From: Verrucomicrobiota bacterium
Lineage (GTDB): Bacteria; Verrucomicrobiota; Verrucomicrobiia; Limisphaerales; JAFMIX01
Direction: 5' to 3'
Assembly: GCA_026397895.1 (NCBI GenBank)
Contig: JAPLTZ010000164.1
Span: 1,313-8,584 of the forward strand
Length of the DNA: 7,272 nucleotides
Below the pieces are notes generated by a model that saw only the letters and a program-made list of their open reading frames with translations, was not told where the DNA came from and made no database searches. The stretch's first letter is position 1. Each line of letters opens with the position of its first letter. Below, piece after piece: positions 1 to 5,652 of the stretch. A program made the position numbers and the translations under genes.

Positions 1-505
1 CGCGTGCTCGAAGCTGATGGATGAATTTCTCGCGCTCGCCTACGCCCAGGAAAAAAACCTGCCCGTCGTCATCGCGCGCCTGTTCAACACCGTCGGGCCG
101 CGCCAGACCGGACGTTACGGCATGGTGCTGCCGCGCTTCATCGCGGCGGCGCGGCGCGGCGAGCCGCTGCGGGTCTACGGCGACGGCGAACAGACGCGCT
201 GCTTTTGCTACGTGCTGGACACGGTGGAAGCGCTCGTCCGCCTGCAGAACTGCCCGGCGGCGCGCGGCGATATCTGCAACATCGGCGGCACGGAGGAAAT
301 CAGCATCCGCGACCTCGCCGGGCGCGTCATCGCCGCGCTGGATTCCAAATCGGAAATTGAACTCATCCCCTACGCGCAAGCCTACTCGCCGGGCTTTGAC
401 GACATGCGCCGCCGCCGGCCGGTGGTGGAAAAGCTGGAACGGCTCACCGGCTTCCGCCCGGCGACGTCGTTGCAGCGCATCATCGAACTCACGGCGGCGA
501 GGTAG
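1..505 (+). CDS. NAD-dependent epimerase/dehydratase, C-terminal part (5' end outside window)
   Basis: This is the C-terminal part (about 167 residues) of an extended short-chain dehydrogenase/reductase acting on nucleotide sugars in the cytoplasm. The open frame enters from the window edge (first full codon at 2) and begins ACSKLMDEF. The SK is probably the end of the catalytic YxxxK motif, so the Tyr would lie one codon off the edge. Family marks that follow are ARLFNTVGPRQ, then VLPRFIAAARRGEPL, YGDGEQTRCFCYVLD (substrate-binding half, seen in UDP-sugar epimerases and decarboxylases) and NIGGTEEISIRDLA. The C-terminal helix RRPVVEKLERLTGFRP is also typical. The in-frame ATG at 17 is internal, not the start. 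The exact sugar cannot be told: UDP-glucose/galactose epimerase, UDP-glucuronate decarboxylase and dTDP-sugar dehydratase relatives share these motifs. The TAG stop (503-505) falls inside a palindromic repeat-like element. Confidence 0.9.
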   Translation, partial: ACSKLMDEFLALAYAQEKNLPVVIARLFNTVGPRQTGRYGMVLPRFIAAARRGEPLRVYGDGEQTRCFCYVLDTVEALVRLQNCPAARGDICNIGGTEEISIRDLAGRVIAALDSKSEIELIPYAQAYSPGFDDMRRRRPVVEKLERLTGFRPATSLQRIIELTAAR

Positions 506-647
506 GGACGCCGCGCTGCGGCGTCCCCGCCCGTAGCGAAGCGAAGGGCGGAACAAACGCGGTCAATAGCGCGTAATCGCAAGCCATTCGTCCCGCCGCC
601 TGACGTTTCGCTCGGCGACGGAGACGGCGAAGCGAGCCATCCCTACC
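501..647. repeat. Palindromic repeat-like element at the epimerase 3' end
   Basis: The outer ends are inverted copies: GGTAGGGA at 501-508 and TCCCTACC at 640-647. Inside are two strong hairpins. GGGACGCCGC (505-514) pairs with GCGGCGTCCC (518-527) around a 3-nt loop. CCGCCC (527-532) pairs with GGGCGG (546-551). A shorter TTCGC/GCGAA pair lies at 607-611 and 627-631. This arrangement resembles a small non-autonomous palindromic unit (REP- or MITE-like). No copy number can be judged from one window. It contains no credible gene, and the epimerase stop codon lies within it. Confidence 0.5.
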
Positions 648-695
648 AGTCAAACAACTTGCGCCTTCACCTGCGGGCAATTCACTACTAAACAA

Positions 696-721
696 AAAGG
701 GCATCCTTGCGGATGCCCTTT
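696..721 (-). terminator. Rho-independent terminator of the prepilin-like gene
   Basis: A perfect 11-bp stem, AAAGGGCATCC (696-706) with GGATGCCCTTT (711-721), closes a 4-nt loop. Read on the minus strand, the stem runs into TTTTTGTTTAG, a proper U-tract. It sits about 20 nt past the stop codon of the minus-strand gene ending at 743. On the plus strand no T-rich tract follows beyond the stem itself, so termination is expected mainly for minus-strand transcription. Confidence 0.85.
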
Positions 722-742
722 GAAGTTGATGGAAGCCGCCGT

Positions 743-1471
743 TTATTGCGGGAAAACCACGTAATTGTTGACATCGCCGGAGGTGCTCAACTGCTTGCGC
801 AAGCCGGATGAACTGACCTGCTGAACGCTGCCGTCGGCGAGACCGAGGTTGCCTTGGCTCTGGTGCAGCTTGTCCGTCGTCCAAGACACCGTTCCGCTGG
901 CATTGGTGCCGAGTTGGATCAAGGTTGTATTGGCATAGCCGTAGCCGGTGGTCGCGCTGGAATTGATGTTACGATCAGCCGTGAGAATCGTTCCGGGCAT
1001 TTGCTCATCAGGAGCAAGGCCGATCGCGTAGCTGACATTGTTGTTCATGTTGATGGTGAAGCTCGTGGTCCAGTTTGTTCCCGGCGAGGTGCGCTGATCG
1101 TCTGAAGGGCAGAGCAGAATCTTCGGATCGTTCAGTTCGTTGGACATGACCTGGAACACGCGCCAGACATTGTCCCGCTGCAAGGTCGCACTGACGGCAG
1201 TCGAGCCATAGACAACCGATGCGCCTTGACCGCCATCAGGCCCGCCGGAACTGGGAGCAACGGACTGCGGCGACTTGTCGCCGTTGTCATTGCTCCACAT
1301 GCGGAAAGACAAACCGACCTGCTTGAGGTTGTTGACGCACCGGATGCGTTGGGCTTTGGCTTTGGCCTTGGCGAGCGCCGGGAGGAGCAAGCCGGCCAAG
1401 ATGGCGATAATCGCGATGACGACGAGCAATTCAATCAAAGTGAACGCCCGCATTTTTTTAAGATTCTTCAT
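743..1471 (-). CDS. Prepilin-type N-terminal cleavage/methylation protein with H-X9-DG ending
   Basis: The gene encodes a 242-residue type IV pilin/type II secretion pseudopilin-like protein, expected to be processed by a prepilin peptidase and held in or exported across the inner membrane. The start at 1471 gives MKNLKKMRAFTLIELLVV, a short Lys-rich leader followed by the class III signal FTLIE; cleavage is expected before F9. A hydrophobic helix follows (LLVVIAIIAILAGLLLPALA), then AKAKAQRIRCVNNLKQVG, typical of the verrucomicrobial/planctomycete DUF1559-like pseudopilins. The C-terminus has H-QSQGNLGLA-DG, which fits the prepilin-associated H-X9-DG motif exactly. The frame stays open upstream to 1780, but those residues are Arg-rich repeat-derived sequence, so 1471 is preferred. 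An alternative ATG at 1453 would give MRAFTLIE. Such proteins usually occur in very many copies per genome; the cargo or role of this one is unknown. It has its own promoter candidate and terminator. Confidence 0.9.
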   Translation of the reverse strand: MKNLKKMRAFTLIELLVVIAIIAILAGLLLPALAKAKAKAQRIRCVNNLKQVGLSFRMWSNDNGDKSPQSVAPSSGGPDGGQGASVVYGSTAVSATLQRDNVWRVFQVMSNELNDPKILLCPSDDQRTSPGTNWTTSFTINMNNNVSYAIGLAPDEQMPGTILTADRNINSSATTGYGYANTTLIQLGTNASGTVSWTTDKLHQSQGNLGLADGSVQQVSSSGLRKQLSTSGDVNNYVVFPQ

Positions 1472-1524
1472 ATTCTCTGCTGTTGTTTTGTTGTTGGTTG
1501 TTTTGTTTTCGGGAAACAGTCCGC

Positions 1525-1540
1525 GAAATCTACAGATTTC
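1525..1540. promoter_or_regulatory. Possible operator: inverted repeat over the -10 box
   Basis: GAAATCT (1525-1531) and AGATTTC (1534-1540) form a perfect 7+7 inverted repeat with a 2-nt centre. It covers the -10 box of the candidate promoter, where a dimeric repressor would block polymerase. The overlap could be chance, and the regulator is unknown. Confidence 0.3.
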
Positions 1541-1554
1541 ATCCGCACTGTCAA
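1527..1554 (-). promoter_or_regulatory. Sigma-70-like promoter candidate for the prepilin-like gene
   Basis: On the minus strand a perfect TTGACA (-35, plus coordinates 1549-1554) is followed after 16 nt by TAGATT (-10, 1527-1532, 4 of 6 matches to TATAAT). Transcription would start near 1520, leaving an untranslated leader of about 50 nt that is very rich in A and C (AACAAAACAACCAACAACAA-like) and has no strong Shine-Dalgarno sequence. The -10 box lies inside an inverted repeat. Confidence 0.55.
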
Positions 1555-1693
1555 CCGGGTTTCTGCACTTGTCTGGCTGTTTTAGCACCACCGATGCCAG
1601 CCGGCGTCTTCCGGCAACAAAACCCGAAAACCCCAGCAAATCGCCGCTTTTCCAACCGCCCCAAAACCGCGCGCTCCGCCCGCCTTGCGGAAT

Positions 1694-1726
1694 CCTCACG
1701 CGCCGCGCGTGACCCTCACGCGCCGC
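1694..1726. repeat. 13-bp direct repeat with embedded hairpin
   Basis: CCTCACGCGCCGC occurs at 1694-1706 and again at 1714-1726, with a period of 20 nt. Between and across them TCACGCG (1696-1702) pairs with CGCGTGA (1706-1712) around CCG. The second copy abuts the left arm of the 25-bp inverted repeat starting at 1727, so both may be parts of one composite repeat unit. The rest of 1555-1693 shows no gene or clear signal. Confidence 0.5.
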
Positions 1727-1798
1727 TGGAGTCCAAGCTTCAGCTTGTCGGGCTGTAGCTTTGCCCGCGCCCGCCGACAAGCTAAAGCTTGGACTCCA
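1727..1798. repeat. 25-bp inverted repeat (24/25 match) upstream of ubiD-like gene
   Basis: The left arm (1727-1751, starting TGGAGTCCAAGCTTCAGC) and right arm (1774-1798, ending AAGCTTGGACTCCA) are reverse complements with one mismatch (1741 against 1784). A 22-nt GC-rich loop separates them. Transcribed from either strand it would make a very stable hairpin, but no U-tract follows. The right arm ends 24 nt before the ubiD-like start codon. It looks like a dispersed palindromic repeat rather than a simple terminator. Confidence 0.7.
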
Positions 1799-1822
1799 AC
1801 CTCGGTTTGCTAGCCTCCACGC

Positions 1823-3379
1823 ATGGCTTTCGATTCCTTCCGCGATTTCGTGAACGCCCTCGACCGGGCGGGCGAACTCAAGCGCATCACCTCACCTGTC
1901 GCCACCGAACTCGAAATCACCGAGCTGGCCGACCGCGAAATGAAATCGCCCGGCGGCGGGAAGGCGTTGCTCATCGAGCAGCCCACGGTCAACGGCGTTG
2001 TCTCGCCCTTTCCCGTGGCCATCAACACGCTCGGCTCGCACAAGCGCATGGCCATGAGCATGGGCGCGGAGTCCGTGGATGAAGTGGCGAACGAACTCGG
2101 CGCGCTCATGAAGGCCAAGCCTCCGACGAGTTTCAAGGAAGCCATCAAGCTACTCTCGCTCGCGCTGGATTTGCGCCATGCCAAGCCGAAGACGGTGAAG
2201 AGTGGTTCGTGCAAAGATGTCATTCATTTAGTTGATAGTCCAAAGTTGAAAGTTGATAGCTGGCCCGCCGCGCCCGACTGGAAAAATCCATCAACCATCA
2301 ACTCTCAACCACCAACTCTGCTCAACCTCCCCATCCTGAAATGCTGGCCGCTCGACGGAGGACGTTTCATCACGCTGCCGTGCGTGGTCACGCGCGACCC
2401 GGACACGGGCGAGCGGAATCTTGGCATGTATCGCATCCAGATTTACGACGACCGCACCACCGGCATGCACTGGCAGCTCCAGAAAGTCGGCGCTCGACAT
2501 GGCCGCCGCTATTACGAAACCGGCACGCGCATGCCCGTCACCATTTTCCTCGGCGGCGACCCCGTGTTCACCTTCGCCGCCACCGCGCCGTTGCCCGACG
2601 GCCTCGATGAATTCCTGCTCGCCGGTTATCTCCGCAAAAAATCCGTTGAACTCGTCAAGTGCGAGACCAACGACCTCGAAGTCCCCGCCAACGCCGACTT
2701 CGTCATCGAAGGCTACGTTGACCCGACCGAGCCGCTGCGCGACGAAGGCCCGTTCGGCGATCACACCGGTTATTACACGCTGCCCGAACCATATCCCGTG
2801 TTCCACGTCACCGCCATCACGCACCGGAAGGACGCCGTTTATCCCGCCACCATCGTCGGCATCCCGCCGATGGAAGACTTCTACATCGGCGGCGCGTCCG
2901 TGAAACTCTTCCTGCCCATCTTCAAGATGAACTTCCCCGAGATCGTGGACATCGCGCTGCCGGCCGAAGGCGTCTTCCACAACCTCGTCTTCGTGAGCAT
3001 CCGCAAGACCTACCCGATGCAAGCCTACAAAATCATGCACGGCCTCTGGGGCATGGGGCAGATGATGTTCACGAAATACATCGTGGTGGTGGATGCCGGC
3101 GTGAACGTCCACAACACCAGCGAAGTGCTGTTCCATCTCACCGCCAACACCGACCCGCAGCGCGACAGCCTCTTCACCAAAGGCCCGTCCGACGTGCTCG
3201 ACCACGCCACGAGCGAGATCGCCAGCGGCAGCAAACTCGGCATTGATGCGACGAAGAAATTGCCCGGCGAAGGTTTCAAACGCCTCTGGCCGCCGCTCAT
3301 CAAAATGGATGAAAGAGTGAAGGCGAAAATTGATTCGTTTGTTGACAAAAACAATCATAGCTTTGGCAGCAGCAAATGA
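1823..3379 (+). CDS. ubiD: UbiD-family prFMN-dependent decarboxylase
   Basis: This 518-residue cytoplasmic enzyme reversibly decarboxylates aromatic or unsaturated acids using prenylated FMN made by UbiX. E. coli UbiD does this to 4-hydroxy-3-polyprenylbenzoate in ubiquinone synthesis; a menaquinone-related or aromatic-acid role is equally possible here, and no ubiX is in the window. Seen: NLGMYR (N199-R204, metal ligand and catalytic Arg region), VKCETNDLEVPA (278-289), DEGPFGDHTGYY (307-318, with E308 and catalytic D313), and a C-terminus SKLGIDATKKLPGE that closely follows E. coli UbiD. E263 in LDEF matches the second metal ligand. The length exceeds E. coli UbiD (497 residues), mainly through an insertion at about residues 136-165 encoded by 7-nt repeats, just before LPILKCWP. 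Q220 stands where my recalled E. coli alignment has His196. The ATG start gives MAFDSFRDFVNALDRAGEL, a normal N-terminus, but has no Shine-Dalgarno sequence. The stop overlaps the methyltransferase start (ATGA). Confidence 0.92.
   Translation: MAFDSFRDFVNALDRAGELKRITSPVATELEITELADREMKSPGGGKALLIEQPTVNGVVSPFPVAINTLGSHKRMAMSMGAESVDEVANELGALMKAKPPTSFKEAIKLLSLALDLRHAKPKTVKSGSCKDVIHLVDSPKLKVDSWPAAPDWKNPSTINSQPPTLLNLPILKCWPLDGGRFITLPCVVTRDPDTGERNLGMYRIQIYDDRTTGMHWQLQKVGARHGRRYYETGTRMPVTIFLGGDPVFTFAATAPLPDGLDEFLLAGYLRKKSVELVKCETNDLEVPANADFVIEGYVDPTEPLRDEGPFGDHTGYYTLPEPYPVFHVTAITHRKDAVYPATIVGIPPMEDFYIGGASVKLFLPIFKMNFPEIVDIALPAEGVFHNLVFVSIRKTYPMQAYKIMHGLWGMGQMMFTKYIVVVDAGVNVHNTSEVLFHLTANTDPQRDSLFTKGPSDVLDHATSEIASGSKLGIDATKKLPGEGFKRLWPPLIKMDERVKAKIDSFVDKNNHSFGSSK
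2230..2315. repeat. Heptamer repeats forming an inverted pair inside ubiD
   Basis: The left side is four 7-nt units: AGTTGAT, AGTCCAA, AGTTGAA, AGTTGAT (2230-2257). The right side is four units on the opposite sense: CCATCAA, CCATCAA, CTCTCAA, CCACCAA (2288-2315). The shared core is TTGA on one side and TCAA on the other, so the two sides can pair as an imperfect stem around a GC-rich middle. The insert is AT-richer than the gene around it and keeps the frame open. It resembles the short tandemly repeated heptamers known from some cyanobacteria, but no relationship is proven. Confidence 0.65.
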
Positions 3380-4131
3380 TTTTGGAACAAACAATTTCGC
3401 CGCCACCAAAAAGCGAACGAAAAGTTTCGCGACGCGAAGACAACAAACTTCAACGTCACGACCGGGCAGCGCATCAATGGTATCGTTTTGTTCTTTCTTT
3501 TCCGCCGCATCTGGTTCGCGACTACATTAAAAAATTTGAACTGGATGAATCAAGTTCCGTGCTTGATCCATTTTGCGGGACGGGCACGACATTGGTCGAG
3601 TGCCAGAAATTTGGAATTAAGGCGGTCGGCTTGGAATCCAATCCCGTTGTTTGTTTCGCAAGCCGCACAAAACTTAATTGGCAGATTGAGCCAGATGAAT
3701 TGTGGGAGCACGCGCAAAGAGTCGCGGCGCTCACCGATGCCAAATTGGAAGATTTTGGTTTGGAAAACAATCGGGAGCTGATGCTACTTGAGACGGCGCA
3801 AAATTTCCGACCTAGAGATTTGCTCAAGCTTCCCGCTGATTTGGCCAAGTTGATTTTGAAGAATTCCATCAGCCGGTTGCCGCTGCACCGAACGCTGGTT
3901 TTGCTGGAAACGCTCGAAGAAAATCGCGATGACCGTTTTTATGATCACGAGCGACTGGCGTTGATAACCGCTTTGGTGAACGAAATCAGTAATTTGCATT
4001 TTGGGCCGGAGGTTGGTGTTGGCCCGGCCAAATTCGACGCTCCGGTTGTTTCATTATGGCTAGATAACATCCGCAGACGACTTGAAAAATTTGCAATCTT
4101 ATCCTCAAACGGCAAAGGTTCATCAAGCTGA
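3376..4131 (+). CDS. DNA methyltransferase, N-terminal part (SAM-binding), frameshifted
   Basis: This is the first half of a site-specific DNA methyltransferase (m4C or m6A amino-methyltransferase). Near the N-terminus HQWYRFVLSFPPHLVRDYI looks like motif X. LDPFCGTGTTLVE (D64 to E75) is motif I, the S-adenosylmethionine pocket, followed by VGLESNPVVCFASRTK (motif II region). The catalytic SPPY motif is missing from this frame and lies in the next one. The natural reading frame is lost near 4085-4089, an A5 run: deleting one A gives RRLENLQSYPQ and continues into the second half. As it stands, the protein ends with about 15 out-of-frame residues (KFAILSSNGKGSSS). The ATG overlaps the ubiD-like stop (ATGA), suggesting coupled translation; no separate Shine-Dalgarno sequence is seen. 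The base composition is AT-richer than ubiD, suggesting transfer. The rejoined protein would be about 447 residues, a plausible single methyltransferase. Confidence 0.8.
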   Translation: MILEQTISPPPKSERKVSRREDNKLQRHDRAAHQWYRFVLSFPPHLVRDYIKKFELDESSSVLDPFCGTGTTLVECQKFGIKAVGLESNPVVCFASRTKLNWQIEPDELWEHAQRVAALTDAKLEDFGLENNRELMLLETAQNFRPRDLLKLPADLAKLILKNSISRLPLHRTLVLLETLEENRDDRFYDHERLALITALVNEISNLHFGPEVGVGPAKFDAPVVSLWLDNIRRRLEKFAILSSNGKGSSS

Positions 4132-4717
4132 TGCGCGTGAGATATCCAGGATTTTGCGTCCTCAATCAATCGATGCCGTCATCACTTCACCTCCGTATCC
4201 AAACGAAAAGGATTACACGCGAACCACACGGCTTGAATCTGTTTTGCTCGGCTTCATTAAGTCAAAAGAAGATTTGCGTGCGTTGAAACGAACTTTAGTT
4301 CGCTCCAATACGCGCGGAGTTTATAAAGCCGACCTCGATGATTTGCAAGTGAATGGGCATTTGGAAATTGAAAGAATCGCGGCGGAAATTGAGCACCGCC
4401 GGATTGCTTTAGGCAAAACTTCTGGCTTTGAACGGCTCTATGCACGGGTGACAAAATTATATTTTGGCGGCATGAAGCAGCACCTTGCCGACTTGCGTAG
4501 CGTTTTGCGTCCGGGTGCAAAGCTGGCTTACGTCGTCGGCGATCAAGCATCGTATTTGCGCGTAATGATTCGCACCGGCGAATTGCTCGCCGACATCGCG
4601 ACTTCACTCGGCTACGAGGTCATCGGCATTGATCTGTTTCGCACTCGCCTCGCGACGGCCACGCGCGAACAATTGCGCGAAGAAGTTGTTTTATTGCGGT
4701 GGCCGGGCAAAAAATAA
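4082..4717 (+). CDS. DNA methyltransferase, C-terminal part (catalytic SPPY), frameshifted
   Basis: This is the second half of the methyltransferase, in the +1 frame relative to the first. It carries ITSPPYPNEKDYTRTTRLE, the motif IV catalytic SPPY (residues 36-39 of this piece), which flips and methylates the base. A later FGGMKQHLADLRSVLRPGAKL and AYVVGDQ fit the later conserved strands. The middle section (about residues 55-125) likely holds the target recognition part; the recognition sequence cannot be predicted. The only in-frame start before the catalytic motif is TTG at 4082 with poor ribosome-binding context, so it is more likely the continuation of the first half than a separate gene. 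If translated alone it would lack the S-adenosylmethionine site, but two-chain methyltransferases such as M.AquI show that split enzymes can work. The stop lies 11 nt before the nuclease-like gene. Confidence 0.78.
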   Translation: MKNLQSYPQTAKVHQADAREISRILRPQSIDAVITSPPYPNEKDYTRTTRLESVLLGFIKSKEDLRALKRTLVRSNTRGVYKADLDDLQVNGHLEIERIAAEIEHRRIALGKTSGFERLYARVTKLYFGGMKQHLADLRSVLRPGAKLAYVVGDQASYLRVMIRTGELLADIATSLGYEVIGIDLFRTRLATATREQLREEVVLLRWPGKK

Positions 4718-4728
4718 ATCCAAGGCTT

Positions 4729-5526
4729 ATGAAGAATAAAAATCGTTACGCAGCCATCATTGAACATATTTTTAGCTCAAAGTTTAAGCTTGGAACGCGC
4801 GAGGTGGATTTTCTGCGCGAAGAGTTAGTGACGGTCGCACGCAAACTTCGGGTCAAGCTGCCCAAGAACCTTGGCGATTTAGTTTATAGTTTTCGTTACC
4901 GCGCCGATTTGCCGGAAAGCATTCGCAAACACGCTGGCAAAGGTGAGGTTTGGATTATTCGTCCAACGGGACATGGCAAATACCGTTTTGTTTTAGTGCC
5001 AGACAAACCGCTTGCGCCGAATCAAAACCTTGCCGTGACGAAAGTGCCAGATGCGACACCCGGAATTGTCAGCAAGTATGCCTTCAAAGATGAACAGGCA
5101 TTGCTGGCCAAGTTGCGCTACAACCGGCTTGTGGACATTTTTACCAGCGTCACCTGCTATTCGCTGCAAAACCATTTACGCACAACGGTTGCGGGCATGG
5201 GACAGGTTGAAACTGACGAGGTTTACGTTGGTGTTGATAAAAAGGGAGCGCACTATATTTTCCCGATTCAGGCCAAGGGCGGTTCTGACAAATTAAACGT
5301 AGTGCAAATCGAACAAGACTTTGCCGTCTGCACTCACAAGTTTCCTTCGTTGATTTGCCGTCCGATTGGAGCGCAATTTATCGCCGATGATGTGATTGCC
5401 TTGTTTGAATTTGAGCAAAACAATGGTGATGTTCGCATCAGTTCTGAAAAACATTACAAGCTCGTTGCTCCCAAAGAAGTCACCGAAGCCGATTTGTTAA
5501 ATTACCGGCAACGGACAACAGATTGA
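4729..5526 (+). CDS. Putative restriction endonuclease (PD-(D/E)xK-like, QxK variant)
   Basis: This 265-residue soluble protein follows the methyltransferase by 11 nt, the usual arrangement of a modification gene and its cognate nuclease. GQVETDEVYVGVD (residues 158-170) followed by HYIFPIQAKGG (175-185) matches a PD-(D/E)xK-type core: acidic residues E161/D163/E164, then after 17-20 residues Q181-A-K183. A Gln in the (E/Q)xK position is known from Mrr-like nucleases. The hydrophobic strand before QAK (YIFPI) and the following helix with VVQIEQD (Gln/Glu) support the fold. The N-terminal about 130 residues (basic, with a YRF..VPDKPL segment) may be DNA-binding. ATG 4729 is chosen over the GTG at 4699 because AAGG at 4722-4725 precedes it and the GTG would overlap the methyltransferase end. 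The coding is AT-rich (24 of 60 bases G or C in 4741-4800). The nuclease role is inferred from motif and neighbour; it could also be a non-restriction DNA-binding protein. Confidence 0.72.
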   Translation: MKNKNRYAAIIEHIFSSKFKLGTREVDFLREELVTVARKLRVKLPKNLGDLVYSFRYRADLPESIRKHAGKGEVWIIRPTGHGKYRFVLVPDKPLAPNQNLAVTKVPDATPGIVSKYAFKDEQALLAKLRYNRLVDIFTSVTCYSLQNHLRTTVAGMGQVETDEVYVGVDKKGAHYIFPIQAKGGSDKLNVVQIEQDFAVCTHKFPSLICRPIGAQFIADDVIALFEFEQNNGDVRISSEKHYKLVAPKEVTEADLLNYRQRTTD

Positions 5527-5542
5527 ACTGCGTTTGAGTTGC

Positions 5543-5650
5543 TCACGCACCGGGCGCGGCAGGAATTTCCAGCCCGATTTTTTTTCGCCATCTCCATCAC
5601 GCGCGGGATGTCCGGCGATTGCTGCTCTCCATTCCCGCTCGCGCCCATGA
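5543..5650 (-). pseudogene. C-terminal gene remnant, possibly cupin-domain protein, frameshifted
   Basis: On the minus strand MGASGNGEQQSPDIPRVMEM (start at 5648) reads into an A8 run (5578-5585). Removing one A continues it as AKKIGLEIPAAPGA and a TGA at 5543-5545. The repaired tail PDIPRVMEMAKKIGLEIPAAP resembles the last helix and strand of some small cupin-domain proteins (pattern VxxIAKKYGxEI), but that resemblance is from memory and weak. Nothing upstream of about 5650 looks coding: the sequence runs straight into the 28-bp palindrome. It is probably debris of a gene that once lay downstream of the PaaX-like gene. Confidence 0.3.
5558..5585 (+). terminator. Weak candidate terminator after the nuclease gene
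   Basis: GGC-A-GG (5558-5563) can pair with CC-A-GCC (5569-5574) around AATTT with one A-A mismatch, followed shortly by eight Ts (5578-5585). The location, about 30 nt after the stop, suits termination of the cassette transcript. However, the stem is short and the T-run is also the A8 run of a gene remnant on the other strand, so the match may be accidental. Confidence 0.3.
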
Positions 5651-5652
5651 CG

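Noticed and set aside
21..536. Second plus-strand frame overlapping the epimerase
   Set aside because: It is dominated by Arg, Ser and Ala, as expected for a frame-shifted reading of GC-rich DNA; the epimerase frame shows clear family motifs.
1472..1780. N-terminal extension of the prepilin-like gene by 103 residues (start at 1780)
   Set aside because: The extension is Arg-rich, translates the inverted and direct repeats, and would place the prepilin signal in mid-protein. The promoter candidate also lies inside it.
2291..3409. Long open frame on the minus strand opposite ubiD (372 codons)
   Set aside because: It is antisense to a well-matched UbiD gene and its composition is a mirror of GC-rich codons (Val/Asp/Glu/His-rich), with no recognisable motif.
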